A DNA stretch of 12,500 nt. Origin: Halisarca cf. caerulea. Taxonomy: Eukaryota; Porifera; Demospongiae; Chondrillida; Halisarcidae. The position numbers were made by a program, and so were the translations under genes. The stretch spans positions 951,701 through 964,200 of the forward strand of contig CAUJGJ010000416.1 of the NCBI GenBank assembly GCA_963170055.1. Direction: 5' to 3'. This document shows positions 1 to 8,223 of this stretch, in pieces. The notes beneath the pieces are model-generated. The model worked only from the letters and a program-made list of their open reading frames with translations. It ran no database searches and had not been told where the DNA came from. Each line of letters starts with the position of its first letter. The first letter of the stretch is position 1.

Positions 1-1
1 C

Positions 2-5
2 CTAG
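2..5. repeat. Left candidate target-site duplication, CTAG
   Basis: CTAG sits directly outside the left TIR and again outside the right TIR at 6977-6980. Base 1 (C) and base 6981 (C) do not continue the inverted match. Because CTAG is its own reverse complement, it could instead be the outermost part of an 89-bp TIR; an empty insertion site would decide. A 4-bp duplication agrees with Academ habits. Confidence 0.6.
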
Positions 6-90
6 TCTGGCGTTGCCGACCCAATCTCGCTCGGCCATTTTCGGGGACTGACGTCACCGGGCGAGCGAGAAAGGGTCTGGCGCAAAGTAT
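6..90 (+). repeat. Left terminal inverted repeat (85 bp)
   Basis: Matches the reverse complement of 6892-6976 without a mismatch; identity stops sharply after position 90. The repeat has internal structure. TCTGGCG occurs at its outer edge (6-12) and again as a direct copy near its inner edge (76-82). The arms TCTCGCTCG (25-33) and CGAGCGAGA (62-70) can pair as a 9-bp stem. The loop between them holds the palindrome TGACGTCA (49-56). A minus-strand ATG (38-36) points outward from the element. These are plausible transposase-binding and promoter elements. Confidence 0.95.
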
Positions 91-199
91 AGGGAATGTG
101 GGAGCACGGGGGGCGGAGTCAATATTTGACCTTGTCATTACTTGACACCCACAGTAATCTCGTCTCGATCGCGCTACGTAGCTATTAGCATATCGTAAG
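91..199 (+). promoter_or_regulatory. 5' leader / presumed helicase promoter region
   Basis: Lies between the inner edge of the left TIR and the helicase ATG. It contains a GC-rich GGGGGGCGGAG box (109-119), a short palindrome TCAATATTTGA around 119-129, and a 10-bp palindrome GCTACGTAGC (173-182). No clear TATA box was seen. A promoter role is inferred from position only; the TGACGTCA motif in the adjacent TIR is a further candidate element. Confidence 0.35.
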
Positions 200-1798
200 A
201 TGGCTGAGTGTTTACCGTCAGTGATCAGCGCCGAAGCTGCTGTAGCTGCAGCATTTCAATCTTTAAAGACCGATTATCGTAATCCAAAGGCAGAACAAAA
301 GGAAGCAGCTAAATCAATTCTTGAGGGGAAAGACGTCTTCGCGCAGCTACCAACTGGATTCGGAAAGACCACGATACTGGCGCTACTACCTCTGGCTTTC
401 GATAGTCTCCGCCGGTTACCTGTCAAGAGCTGCGTCGTTTTGTGTTTGTCCCCCTTGATCGCTCTAATGCATGATCAAGTAAAGCGTCTTGCAGAAATGG
501 GTCTCGATGTTTGCGCTATCCAAAGCGGGCAGGATAACCGAGAAATTCTGAGGAACATAGAAAATAACCAATATCAAATAATTATGACATCTCCTGAAAT
601 GATATTGAATAACAATGAAGTTCGTCGGTGCATACAAGATGAAAAAGTCAAAAAAAGAATTGTTTCCGTAGTCATTGATGAGGCACATTGCATTGCATCT
701 TGGTGAGTGATTTGTAAATGGTGAGGTACGTATGTATGTACATCCAATAATCGGTCATCCACCATACAAACTCTAGGGGTGAAGACTTCAGACCAGCATA
801 CGCACGGATTGGGGAGATAAAAAGCCTTCTTTGTCCAGGCATAAACATCCTGGCGATGACAGCTACAGCAGAGAAGAGAACAAGAGACAAAATTATCTCA
901 ACACTTCAACTGTGCCCTCCAGTAGTGATACAGATGACACCAGATAGGGCCAACATATTTTATGGTGTACTGAAGAGCACAAGCATTGAAAAGGTGGCCA
1001 ACACACTTGTATCTGGACTGAAAAAACACAGAATGGACTATCCTAAAACAATAGTCTTTTGTAGGACGTAAGTGCTGTCAACTATGAACTTCAGTATTGA
1101 ATTCTGTATTTTTATGGGCTATTACATTGTTACAGTATTATGTATACATTCCATCAAACTGGTACTGTAATATCTCATAGAATGGAGAACTGTGGAAGGC
1201 TATTCACTGGCATCCGTGACATGATGGGGGGTGCTTTTACAGAGCCTACAGGTATAATACAGAATATCCCTGGACGGAGGTAATTATAATTACACTTTAC
1301 TAATAAATTGCAAATGTATGTGAATAATTAGTAACATTCTCCCACTTCTACTCTTGAAGATTTGCAGAAGTATTCATTTCTGAAACTTCTAAGGATTTGA
1401 AAACAGCCATTATCCAAAATTTCATACAGACTAGCACAGCTACCAGGGTAGTAGCCTGTACCGAGGCCTTTGCCTTAGGGTTGGACTGCAAAGACATAAG
1501 GCAAATAATCCATGTTGGTCTACCCAACACTGTTGAAAGCTATGTGCAGGAGGCTGGACGGGCAGGACGAGATGGTGGTCAAGCACGGGCCATTCTTGTG
1601 CCAACAACAGCACCCCACACAAGTCAAGAAATTAGAAAGTACCACAAAGATTTAGATACATGTAGACGTAAATTCATCTACGAGACATGCCTCGGTTCTT
1701 CATGTGTAGTGGTAGAAAGCAAGTGCCGATGTTGTGTGTCATGTGCTAAGGAATGTTTATGTGGAAACTGCATAACTTTAAACACTATAATACAATAA
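200..1798 (+). CDS. RecQ-type superfamily 2 DNA helicase of the transposon
   Basis: Four exons are inferred: 200-702, 777-1067, 1181-1279 and 1360-1798, with GT-AG introns of 74, 113 and 80 bp, all phase 2. Joined, they give 443 aa without a stop. Motifs in order are: Gln-containing motif 0 near Q33; Walker A PTGFGKT (51-57, K56); motif Ia LSPLIALMHDQV (83-94); TSPE (130-133); motif II DEAHC (160-164), followed across intron 1 by the RecQ signature WGEDFRP (168-174); motif III MTATA (195-199); motif IV IVFCRT ending at 265; motif V around 328-351; motif VI QEAGRAGRDG (361-370). A cysteine-rich tail (C399 to C435) matches the position of the RecQ zinc-binding domain. No winged-helix (RQC) or HRDC domain follows. 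It probably unwinds DNA 3'-5' during transposition or repair. The start is the first in-frame ATG. All catalytic motifs look intact. Confidence 0.9.
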
Positions 1799-2271
1799 CA
1801 GGCATGAAACAACTATTTTGTAATTTTGCCATTTTTATATACGTAATCGTGAACCAGTATATTCTGAACTATAGACTATCCATCATTTTATATTTCAAAT
1901 TGACAGTGTACATACATATGCCAATTATGAATCATTTACACATTCTTGGAATCTAATAAAATTATTACTGGTACACAACTTCTCGGCTATTGATGAATTT
2001 TGGTTGAATACATAAATATAATATGTGAAGATTTTGGAAACAAATTTGATACGGACCTTACAGAGGTCTGGCTTGCATGTCCCTGCATTGAGCAATGCAT
2101 ATAAAAGACAAATAATTGTTTACATTTTTTGTGCAACACTGAGCATGGAGAATGCAAATGCTACAGTGGGAGTATGCAAAACATCAATGAACAGGTAGTA
2201 CACAAATACCTTTGAACCAGCATAGCTGTTACAGTTATAGTGGTATGTATAGTAGCATAGGAAGGTTTAGC
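1799..2271 (+). other. Intergenic spacer between helicase and transposase genes
   Basis: AT-rich, with no convincing coding potential. It holds the helicase 3' UTR with a polyadenylation hexamer (1955-1960) and presumably the transposase promoter and leader. Reading upstream from 2272 the transposase frame stays open to about 2212 and includes another ATG at 2245. An upstream noncoding exon cannot be excluded, because TTTAG just before the ATG at 2272 could be a splice acceptor. Confidence 0.5.
1955..1960 (+). terminator. Polyadenylation signal AATAAA for the helicase
   Basis: Canonical AATAAA 157 nt after the helicase stop codon, in AT-rich sequence. It suggests that the helicase transcript ends before the transposase gene and that the two genes are separate transcription units. 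Confidence 0.5.
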
Positions 2272-5200
2272 ATGGATAGAGCCAAAGGAGGTATTTTCTG
2301 CGGTATATGCAAGGAAGAAACGACAAACCGTAAATATAGGAAAGCAATTGAAGGAGAGAGTGCTGAAAAATTTGTTGCAATATTCCAGACGTACGCAACA
2401 GAACAGTTTCCAGGGCAAAATTTGCAGAATTATCTTCGACAGCTACCACCAAACAGTGCCTACATCTGCCGCAACTGCCAGGAACGAGCTGTGAGATATG
2501 AGAAGCTGAGGGATCAACTAAAAAGCCTGACAGACAAGATTACTGGTGATCTGTCCTCACTGATGGAAAACCCGCCTTCCCAGTCTGTAATTCAGAATGT
2601 GCCACAGATACCTACAACCCCTACAAGACCAAGGGTGACAACAAAGGAGTCACCAGCTGTTCAGGTACAAGTTACACCAGTTCTGTTCAAGGGGTAACCC
2701 ATAATAATACCATATACGTACATACAAACAATGTCATATAATAAATATATGAGGAATACAAACCAAACTGCAAAACATGTCCAATGTAGCAAATACAGTA
2801 TAATTTATGTAGTATGTATATATACATAGGTACATATGTACGTTTGTTGACAAATACATATAGTCATCATTTATGGACACCTTCTCATTAGGTTGTCATC
2901 CAGAGGAAAAGACCAGTAGTACAAAAGATTGATCAGCGAAACCTCAGACATGCCGTAAAACATCTTGCCAAAGGCAATCTCACATTAGCAATCCGTGATA
3001 TACTTCGAGACAAAGAAGGGTGTGTGAAAGTAGCTACATATCTGGCTAAGACTATTCGTGATAATGAGATGCGGGAAACATGTTCCCCAACCAGCCTAAC
3101 CTCCCTCAGACACTATGATCAGAGATCTGCATTCACCAATTTCACATGGTCATCCCTTTATGAGGACTTGCGAGATACATTGCCTCTGCTCATGACCTTC
3201 ATTGAGCAACTAACTCCACCTAAACATCGTGAATCAATGAGAAATGCAATGTGTGTAATTGCTGGGATGTTTTCTAAGGCCAATAGCAATCAAATGAATC
3301 TCATACAAGACATGATCAGCATTGTCTTATATGGGGGACGAACTACAGCCAGTGTAAGTTAACTTCTCCAATTAATAAACAATACTCATGAATCTAGTGC
3401 ATTTAGACCTCCACAGACAATCAACATGCTCAGTCCACTGATGCTAACAATGTCGCCACGCACCTTGCATGCCTTGACAGAGAATCTAAGTTTAAATCAT
3501 GACCAAGAAGTACTAACGTGGAAGGACTGCTTGATCAAACGATTACAAGCCAGTCAGGTATGTATATACGTATACGTATGTATACACAGAAGTTATGTAT
3601 GACAATCACATAACTTTGAAAAGCATTATCCAATCAAGTGGAAACAATGTTGCTGCAGGCTACTTGGACAAAACCACTTGGGATACAACGTCAAAGTCTT
3701 ACAGCAAGCCTTGATGCCACTGTTGTTCACAGGAGTCAGCAAGAACTATCCAGCCAAGATGGGCAGGAGGTACGTATGTACAGCAAAACCCTCTCTAACC
3801 TAACACCTCTGTAATCTAACATTCTGTCTAATCCGACAGTCCAATGAGGTACAGTCACCATATTAAAGTATGGTGTAAGACTCCTAATTTGGCACTATTG
3901 CCAGGTCCCATCGAGTGTCCGATTGGAGAGGTTTCACTGTATGATAATACATGTCTGCAACAAATCCATGCAAGTATAGACACGCCTGGTTTATTTGAAA
4001 ACCATTTATCCAACATTTTGCAGTGAATCCCCACCATTAAGCTACATACATACCATTAAACCTGGTTTATCTAACACATTATATAAGGAATAGATGTGGT
4101 CAGATGAACGAGGGCCCATTGTAAATAACTGTTACAAACTACACATAATCATTATGGTTGTTGAATAACATAATATAGGAGACCGTTGTAACCCAAGACA
4201 CAATGCACACTGATGCACATCATGAAGGTGCCATGTGGACAACCAAGGACAAAAGTATGGAAGTCGATCAAATTGTGAGTATATCAATATTTATTCACTT
4301 CAAAACATCACACGATAAATAAAACCATTGTGGTATTTGACAGGCCCTCCCCACTGCTATGACACCCGATCGTCCCAGCATGTCTCTTATTGGAGATTCT
4401 TACCTCGAAGGACCATCCACATCTACACCTGTACCTTCACTTGGACCATCCCAAAGCCACACTCAGGTACATACATACATATTATATTAATATTTGCTCA
4501 CTTCAAAACATCACATGACAAATAAAACCTTTATGTAATCTAACAGGACCTTCCCACTGCTATGACACCTGATCGCCCCAGTATATCTCTCATTGGAGAT
4601 TCCTGCTTCGAAGAACCATCCACGCCTACACCCATTCCTTCACTTGGACCATCCCAAAGCCACACTCAGGTAGCTATGTGATGTAATGAAACATACATTC
4701 ATGTACGTACATACGTATGCATGTATCATTGATTCATGAGCTACGTACGTATGCACCTACGGTACAGACTGCTTCTGAGCATGATGAATGGGTTGGATAT
4801 AAACTGGTTTGCGACAATGTGGATAGAAACATACGGCCACGGCATCAAACATCAACCCGGCAGACTAAGTCTGTACATATGGTTCAAGTTATGGCTGTCT
4901 TAGGAAGGATCAACCTTAGCCACCTATCAGATATAGCCCCTCAGCGACCAAGGTTCTTAAGTATGAATGATTTCATACCTCAAAAGGTAGATCTTCAAGA
5001 AATATTGGGCAACTTTGCAGTCTATGCAGCAAGGTACACTACAACATGTCAACGTTATACGTAGTACGTACAATATAAACTTGCTATCCTACGTACAGAT
5101 TGATGGTAAAGAACATTCCAAGGTTTAAAAAGCAGAGTGTGTGTTGGCACATTCAGCATAAATATTCCGAAGAGATGTCAAAGGAATCTACCATTGTGAG

Positions 5201-6732
5201 CACTGCCCTTTACTTCAATAATGCAAACACAATGTCATATGTACTATATATTCACTACAGATCCCACTAGGTGTCATTGATAAGAATGAGACCTATACCA
5301 AGGAGATGATTGAAATTCTGAAGGAATTACACAAGTATGTTCCAACGATTACTGAAGAAGTTGAAGTTGAGCTTGGATCTGAGCACATGATGGTAAAGGA
5401 AGTAAATGTTCACCCTATTCTGTTTGGGGGGGATCAGCTGACTACAGCACGAGCCAGGGCTGCACAACTAAGCATGGCAGGTGAGAAAACAGCTGCTGAT
5501 CGCCTGGAAGGATTAGTACCAGTAATTGAAGATTGGCACACTAAGCAAGCTTTGCTCGTGGTAAGATACTCATTTTCATCCCAGTAAAGTGCCCCATATT
5601 TACGTATGTGAAAAACGCAACCATTAGGGTATATTTGCAAGATTGCATCATAAAACAGATTCAACTCCAGGCACAATTCGACATCTGCGTAACCTCATGA
5701 ACCGCTCCGCAGTGGGAAATGATGCTACGAAAAACATCAATGCAGTGGAAGACCTTATGGAGGACATACTAACTGCATACATCATTCGCATGTCCTTCAT
5801 CGCTCAAGGGCTCTCGGTTGACAAAGGATATGAGGACAAACAAGATGCTGACACTACAGATGTGAATGCCCTAGCCACTAAAGTAGTAGAAAGACTGACG
5901 TGCCTACTGGGTGAACAAACTAAGGACAAAGTTCTTCAACACACCCAGGTATTAAATTAATGCAATAATTACAACATTTACGTATGACCAAGATTTAATA
6001 TGTACTTGTTCTGTATGTTCCAATCCAGGAGCTGTGTACTTTATGCTTTGTGTGGTATCACTACCGTGATATCATACGGGAAGGAGATGGTGGACGGATG
6101 GCACAACTGGCCCCACTGCTTCTAAGCATCATGAGAGGCACCAACAGGCGGAACTATGCTAAAGAACTAGTTTTGCTGATTTACCAACTTAACTACATTC
6201 TATCTGATAGAATGAAAACTGAAGTGCTATTTATGAGGACTGTGAACACACACAACAGAGTGGGGAAGAACATTGCTTGTGATCTAAGCATGGAACATCA
6301 CAACAGGTAATGTACGTTTACACACTGAGAGTGCCACAAATGCTCACCGTTCATCTATTCTTGTTTGGTAGGGATTTAAAGAACTTCATTGGGGATAGAT
6401 CTTCTAACATCGCGCACAAAGAGACAGTCCTGAGGTGCAGCCGTGGTTTGAAAAGCCTGAAGAATGTTCGGCAGCAGTTCGGAGACACGGAAGAGTCCAT
6501 CGGAGGGATGCACAAAAGGCCTGATGACACCCGGCTAGACATCAGGCAGGCAATATTGTCTTTAGATGAGAACCTTTTCGTTGATCAAAAGCGGAACAGC
6601 CACCCAATCCCATTGAATAGCACATTGTTCGGTGAACTAAAGCCCCGGGATCACAAGACTTTTGTGAAGTACGTGGAAGAGATGACGCACGTTGAAGTGG
6701 TAGACTCCTTCCCATCCACGTTGAATTCCTGA
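2272..6732 (+). CDS. DUF6589-type (Academ-like) DDE transposase, 13 exons
   Basis: Exons inferred: 2272-2664, 2892-3353, 3417-3557, 3659-3769, 4179-4274, 4344-4466, 4547-4669, 4768-5033, 5099-5195, 5261-5560, 5628-5948, 6029-6306, 6372-6732. All introns are GT-AG; ten are phase 0 and two (after 5033 and 6306) are phase 2. The product is about 1023 aa with no internal stop; an ATG at 2245 would add 9 residues. N-terminus: a C10-x2-C13 ... C66-x2-C69 pattern, probably a zinc-binding DNA-recognition module. Next come a Pro/Thr/Ser-rich linker and a helical region including MNLIQDMISIVLYGG. A low-complexity linker (about 333-483) contains a duplicated 41-aa unit. The C-terminal core has CDNVD (498-502), FGGDQLT (659-665), EGLVPVIEDW (687-696) and CDLSMEHHN (895-903). 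These match my knowledge of DUF6589 proteins of cnidarians and sponges. D499 or D502, D662 and E900 are candidate catalytic acids. The DDE assignment is inference. Confidence 0.85.
3770..4178 (+). repeat. Enlarged intron 4 with possible pogo/Tigger-like remnant
   Basis: This 409-bp intron is the longest in the gene; most others are 63-113 bp. It contains a run of related phrases (CTCTCTAACCTAACACC near 3791, TCTGTCTAATCCGACAG near 3823, TTTATCCAACATTTTG near 4006, GGTTTATCTAACACATT near 4063). These resemble the 'taatcc / tatccaa' ends of pogo/Tigger-type elements, beginning right after a TA at 3779-3780. No matching second end was found, so at best it is a decayed or truncated copy. Splice sites (GTACGT donor, TATAG acceptor) are intact. 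Confidence 0.3.
4283..4669 (+). repeat. Tandem exon duplication within the transposase gene
   Basis: Exons 6 (4344-4466) and 7 (4547-4669) are both exactly 123 bp and differ by about 16 bases in my hand alignment. Their 41-aa products share about 34 residues, including TAMTPDRPS, SLIGDS and a common end PSLGPSQSHTQ. The upstream introns are also related: CACTTCAAAACATCACA followed by AAATAAAACC occurs before both exons. The repeat period is about 203 bp. A segment holding intron end plus exon was therefore copied in tandem. Since the exon is phase 0 at both sides and a multiple of three, the frame survived. Confidence 0.9.
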
Positions 6733-6891
6733 ACAGGCCACATGTTTAGCCATAGACTGTGACTCTTGCATAATATTACAGCCTTATTTGGTAAGATAAT
6801 CAACTTCAAATGAAAAAGTGTTATAGGTTGCGTCATCAATTGATCTATAACAAGCGTCAAGGTCATCGTGAGACATGCATCCTTACGAGGC
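6733..6891 (+). other. 3' UTR and right subterminal region of the transposon
   Basis: 159 bp between the transposase stop and the right TIR. No AATAAA is present. An inverted repeat GTTATAG (6820-6826) / CTATAAC (6845-6851) encloses the 10-bp palindrome ATCAATTGAT (6835-6844). This may be a subterminal transposase-binding or RNA-folding element; the function is unknown. Confidence 0.4.
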
Positions 6892-6976
6892 ATACTTTGC
6901 GCCAGACCCTTTCTCGCTCGCCCGGTGACGTCAGTCCCCGAAAATGGCCGAGCGAGATTGGGTCGGCAACGCCAGA
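6892..6976 (-). repeat. Right terminal inverted repeat (85 bp)
   Basis: Exact reverse complement of 6-90. It mirrors the left copy: TGACGTCA at 6926-6933, hairpin arms at 6912-6920 and 6949-6957, and an outward-facing ATG at 6944. It begins 159 bp after the transposase stop codon, so the end of that transcript may lie within or close to it. Because the ATG faces outward and the frame stays open past the TIR edge, this end could supply a start codon to flanking DNA. Confidence 0.95.
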
Positions 6977-7138
6977 CTAGCTATACCGAAGACTGAGGGA
7001 ATGGCCGAAACACCAAAAGAAGTTTACGAAGGAAAGAAAGTTTGCCAGAAGTTTACAATCGAGCACGATATTTCGTTACTTACGGAGCTTATGGCATACG
7101 TCCAAAAAGTGAGAAATATCGACGCCTGGCTGTTCTGA
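6944..7138 (+). CDS. Small ORF starting in the TIR, with half a Myb/SANT-like motif
   Basis: 64-aa frame. Its first ATG (6944) lies inside the right TIR; a second ATG at 7001 lies in flanking DNA and has a good context (GGAATGGCC). From the second start the protein is 45 aa and contains FTIEHDISLLTEL followed by NIDAW. That spacing of a Trp after an 'F-T-x-E-x-D-x-x-L-L' helix recalls Myb/SANT-like DNA-binding domains. The frame ends with TGA right after AWLF, where a full domain would continue. A possible splice donor GTGAGA follows the Lys codon at about 7108-7110. It may be the first exon of a host gene, a decayed gene, or chance. Whether the TIR-derived 19 residues are ever translated is unknown. 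Confidence 0.35.
   Translation: MAERDWVGNARLAIPKTEGMAETPKEVYEGKKVCQKFTIEHDISLLTELMAYVQKVRNIDAWLF
6977..6980. repeat. Right candidate target-site duplication, CTAG
   Basis: Copy of the CTAG at 2-5, directly after the right TIR. The same ambiguity applies, since the sequence is palindromic. Confidence 0.6.
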
Positions 7139-7728
7139 AATGCTTCCCTGGCGAAAGAAAGAAGTAGCGAGCTACGTACGTGTCTTCCTTGCGTCTATGA
7201 CGACGAAAATGTTCCCGTACCCGTGGCGCAACTCGTTACGAGTAGCAAAAACTAATTAAGGATAGTCACGAGACGGGTACGAGACGAGTAAAAACATTCG
7301 TTATGAACTACTCGTTACGAGTTGCAAAAGGTCCCTATTGTCCTTCTGTGCGTATCAGATCGATCACGTGATCCAGGGAAAGATGGCGATGATCATATGC
7401 TATAGTTGTTGTATTGAGCCGTGAGCGTTCGGGACGGTCTGTTCCTCGACATACGTTTTTTTGCTAAGAATAGATATTCATTGCTAAGCAAAATTTTATT
7501 ACTGAAAACCGTATAGGTGAGAATCCAGCTGCTTGTCGTTACAACACTGTGCCGGACTCCCCGCATAGTAACATTTGTGTAAGGCTTCCCGCCCTGTGTG
7601 ATAATATCTATTGTAATGAAGCGGGAAAATAGTGAGTTTTGTGTCCCGTAACTGATTGTATTTGTTTTATTGGGTTATGGAGACACAAATTTGGCGGTAT
7701 TGTAACTCGACACATCAAGTTCGGCCGC
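7139..7728. other. Flanking noncoding DNA, possible upstream region
   Basis: No supported gene. It holds the nested repeats at 7211-7330, a perfect 12-bp palindrome GATCACGTGATC (7362-7373) with an E-box CACGTG core, and soon after an ATG at 7384 opening only a 13-codon frame. Such a short frame after an E-box could be an upstream ORF of a downstream transcript, but nothing confirms it. Confidence 0.3.
7211..7330. repeat. Nested direct/inverted repeat patch
   Basis: CAACTCGTTACGAGTAGC (7229-7246) and CTACTCGTTACGAGTTGC (7308-7325) are near copies in direct orientation. Because the core CTCGTTACGAG is nearly self-complementary, they also match as inverted repeats with one mismatch over 17 bases. 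A second weaker pair is GTTCCCGTACCCGT (7211-7224) against ACGGGTACGAGAC (7273-7285). This could be the remnant of a small palindromic element. Confidence 0.45.
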
Positions 7729-7930
7729 CAGGCTCAGCCTGAATAAAAACCAGATTGTAAGTGACTCTGAGGCTGTACTTGCGTGGCAGTCAATGTATTC
7801 ATTGGTCACAATAGCTAGGTATCTGCCTGAACAATCCGAGTGGATTTGCAAAGGCTGTATCTTAAATGTAATACTGACGTTGTCATGGGATGACGGTTCA
7901 GCCATGCATATTTGGTCTTCCCCACCACAT
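7729..7930 (-). pseudogene. Possible Ig-like domain exon remnant (minus strand)
   Basis: The minus-strand frame (open across 7675-7983) contains VSITFKIQPLQ, then SGRYLAIVTNE and ASTASESLTIW. This order resembles the second half of an I-set immunoglobulin domain: 'L-x-I ... D-x-G-x-Y-x-C ... N ... L-T-V'. The Cys expected two residues after Tyr is replaced by Ala, and one extra residue seems to sit before Gly. I see no firm donor; an in-frame TTTTTATTCAG near 7730-7740 follows the similarity. If real, it is a decayed or unusual exon; a chance ORF is the alternative. Confidence 0.25.
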
Positions 7931-7983
7931 GAGCCTGTAGTCATGTGACGTTTATTTGCATAATTGGAAGGTGTACATTCCAC

Positions 7984-8223
7984 ATTAGAAGTACTGGAGT
8001 ACTACTGGAGACTGTGTCAGCAATGATTAGCACACCACTCAATATGCACTGCATGCGTGTGTATATAGACACACATGCTCAAATGTGCATGAGTACATGC
8101 ATGTTCGTGGTGTGTGCATGCATGTATGTACTTGTGTGTATTGTGCATTTTGTTTTGTTTTTTCTCTTAAATAATAGGTGCCACTGGCTTTTTTTCAATA
8201 AATTCCCCTGACGTGCAACTATT
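7984..8223. other. TG/CA-rich spacer upstream of the CARD-like gene
   Basis: Contains a degenerate run of TGCATG/TGTG words (about 8048-8150), then a pyrimidine tract ending in AATAATAG (about 8155-8178) that could be the acceptor of an intron in a 5' UTR. No coding signal was seen. Confidence 0.3.

Larger units (their letters stand above)
6..6976 (+). mobile_element. Complete AcademH-like DNA transposon (helicase + DUF6589 transposase)
   Basis: The element spans 6971 bp. It is bounded by 85-bp terminal inverted repeats that I find identical base for base (6-90 against the reverse complement of 6892-6976). CTAG lies directly outside each end (2-5 and 6977-6980) and is the likely target-site duplication. 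Inside are two spliced + strand genes, a RecQ-type helicase and a DUF6589-type transposase, both open through every inferred junction. Academ elements are known for a DDE transposase with 3-4 bp duplications. Most Academ lineages carry an XPG nuclease, while AcademH carries a helicase instead, and no XPG-like ORF is present here. The gene content therefore points to AcademH; this is from family knowledge, not a search. Perfect TIRs and intact genes suggest recent movement. Confidence 0.85.

Noticed and set aside
464..890. Minus-strand frames opposite the helicase
   Set aside because: Shadows of a well-supported helicase exon; no motifs of their own.
1799..2271. XPG-type nuclease gene, expected in other Academ lineages
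   Set aside because: No open frame or motif of that type here or elsewhere in the element.
2694..2697. Alternative donor GTAACC at the end of transposase exon 1
   Set aside because: It would end in phase 2 and break the frame with the phase-0 exon at 2892; the CAG/GTACAAGT donor at 2664/2665 keeps it.
3407..3416. Alternative acceptor TTTAG at 3405-3406 for exon 3
   Set aside because: Reading in phase from 3407 reaches a stop; the acceptor before 3417 stays open to the next donor.
3844..4037. Frames on both strands within intron 4
   Set aside because: They lie in an intron with repeat-like sequence; no domain recognised.
7945..8211. 88-codon + frame over the TGCATG-rich spacer
   Set aside because: Composition follows the simple-sequence bias; no motif.
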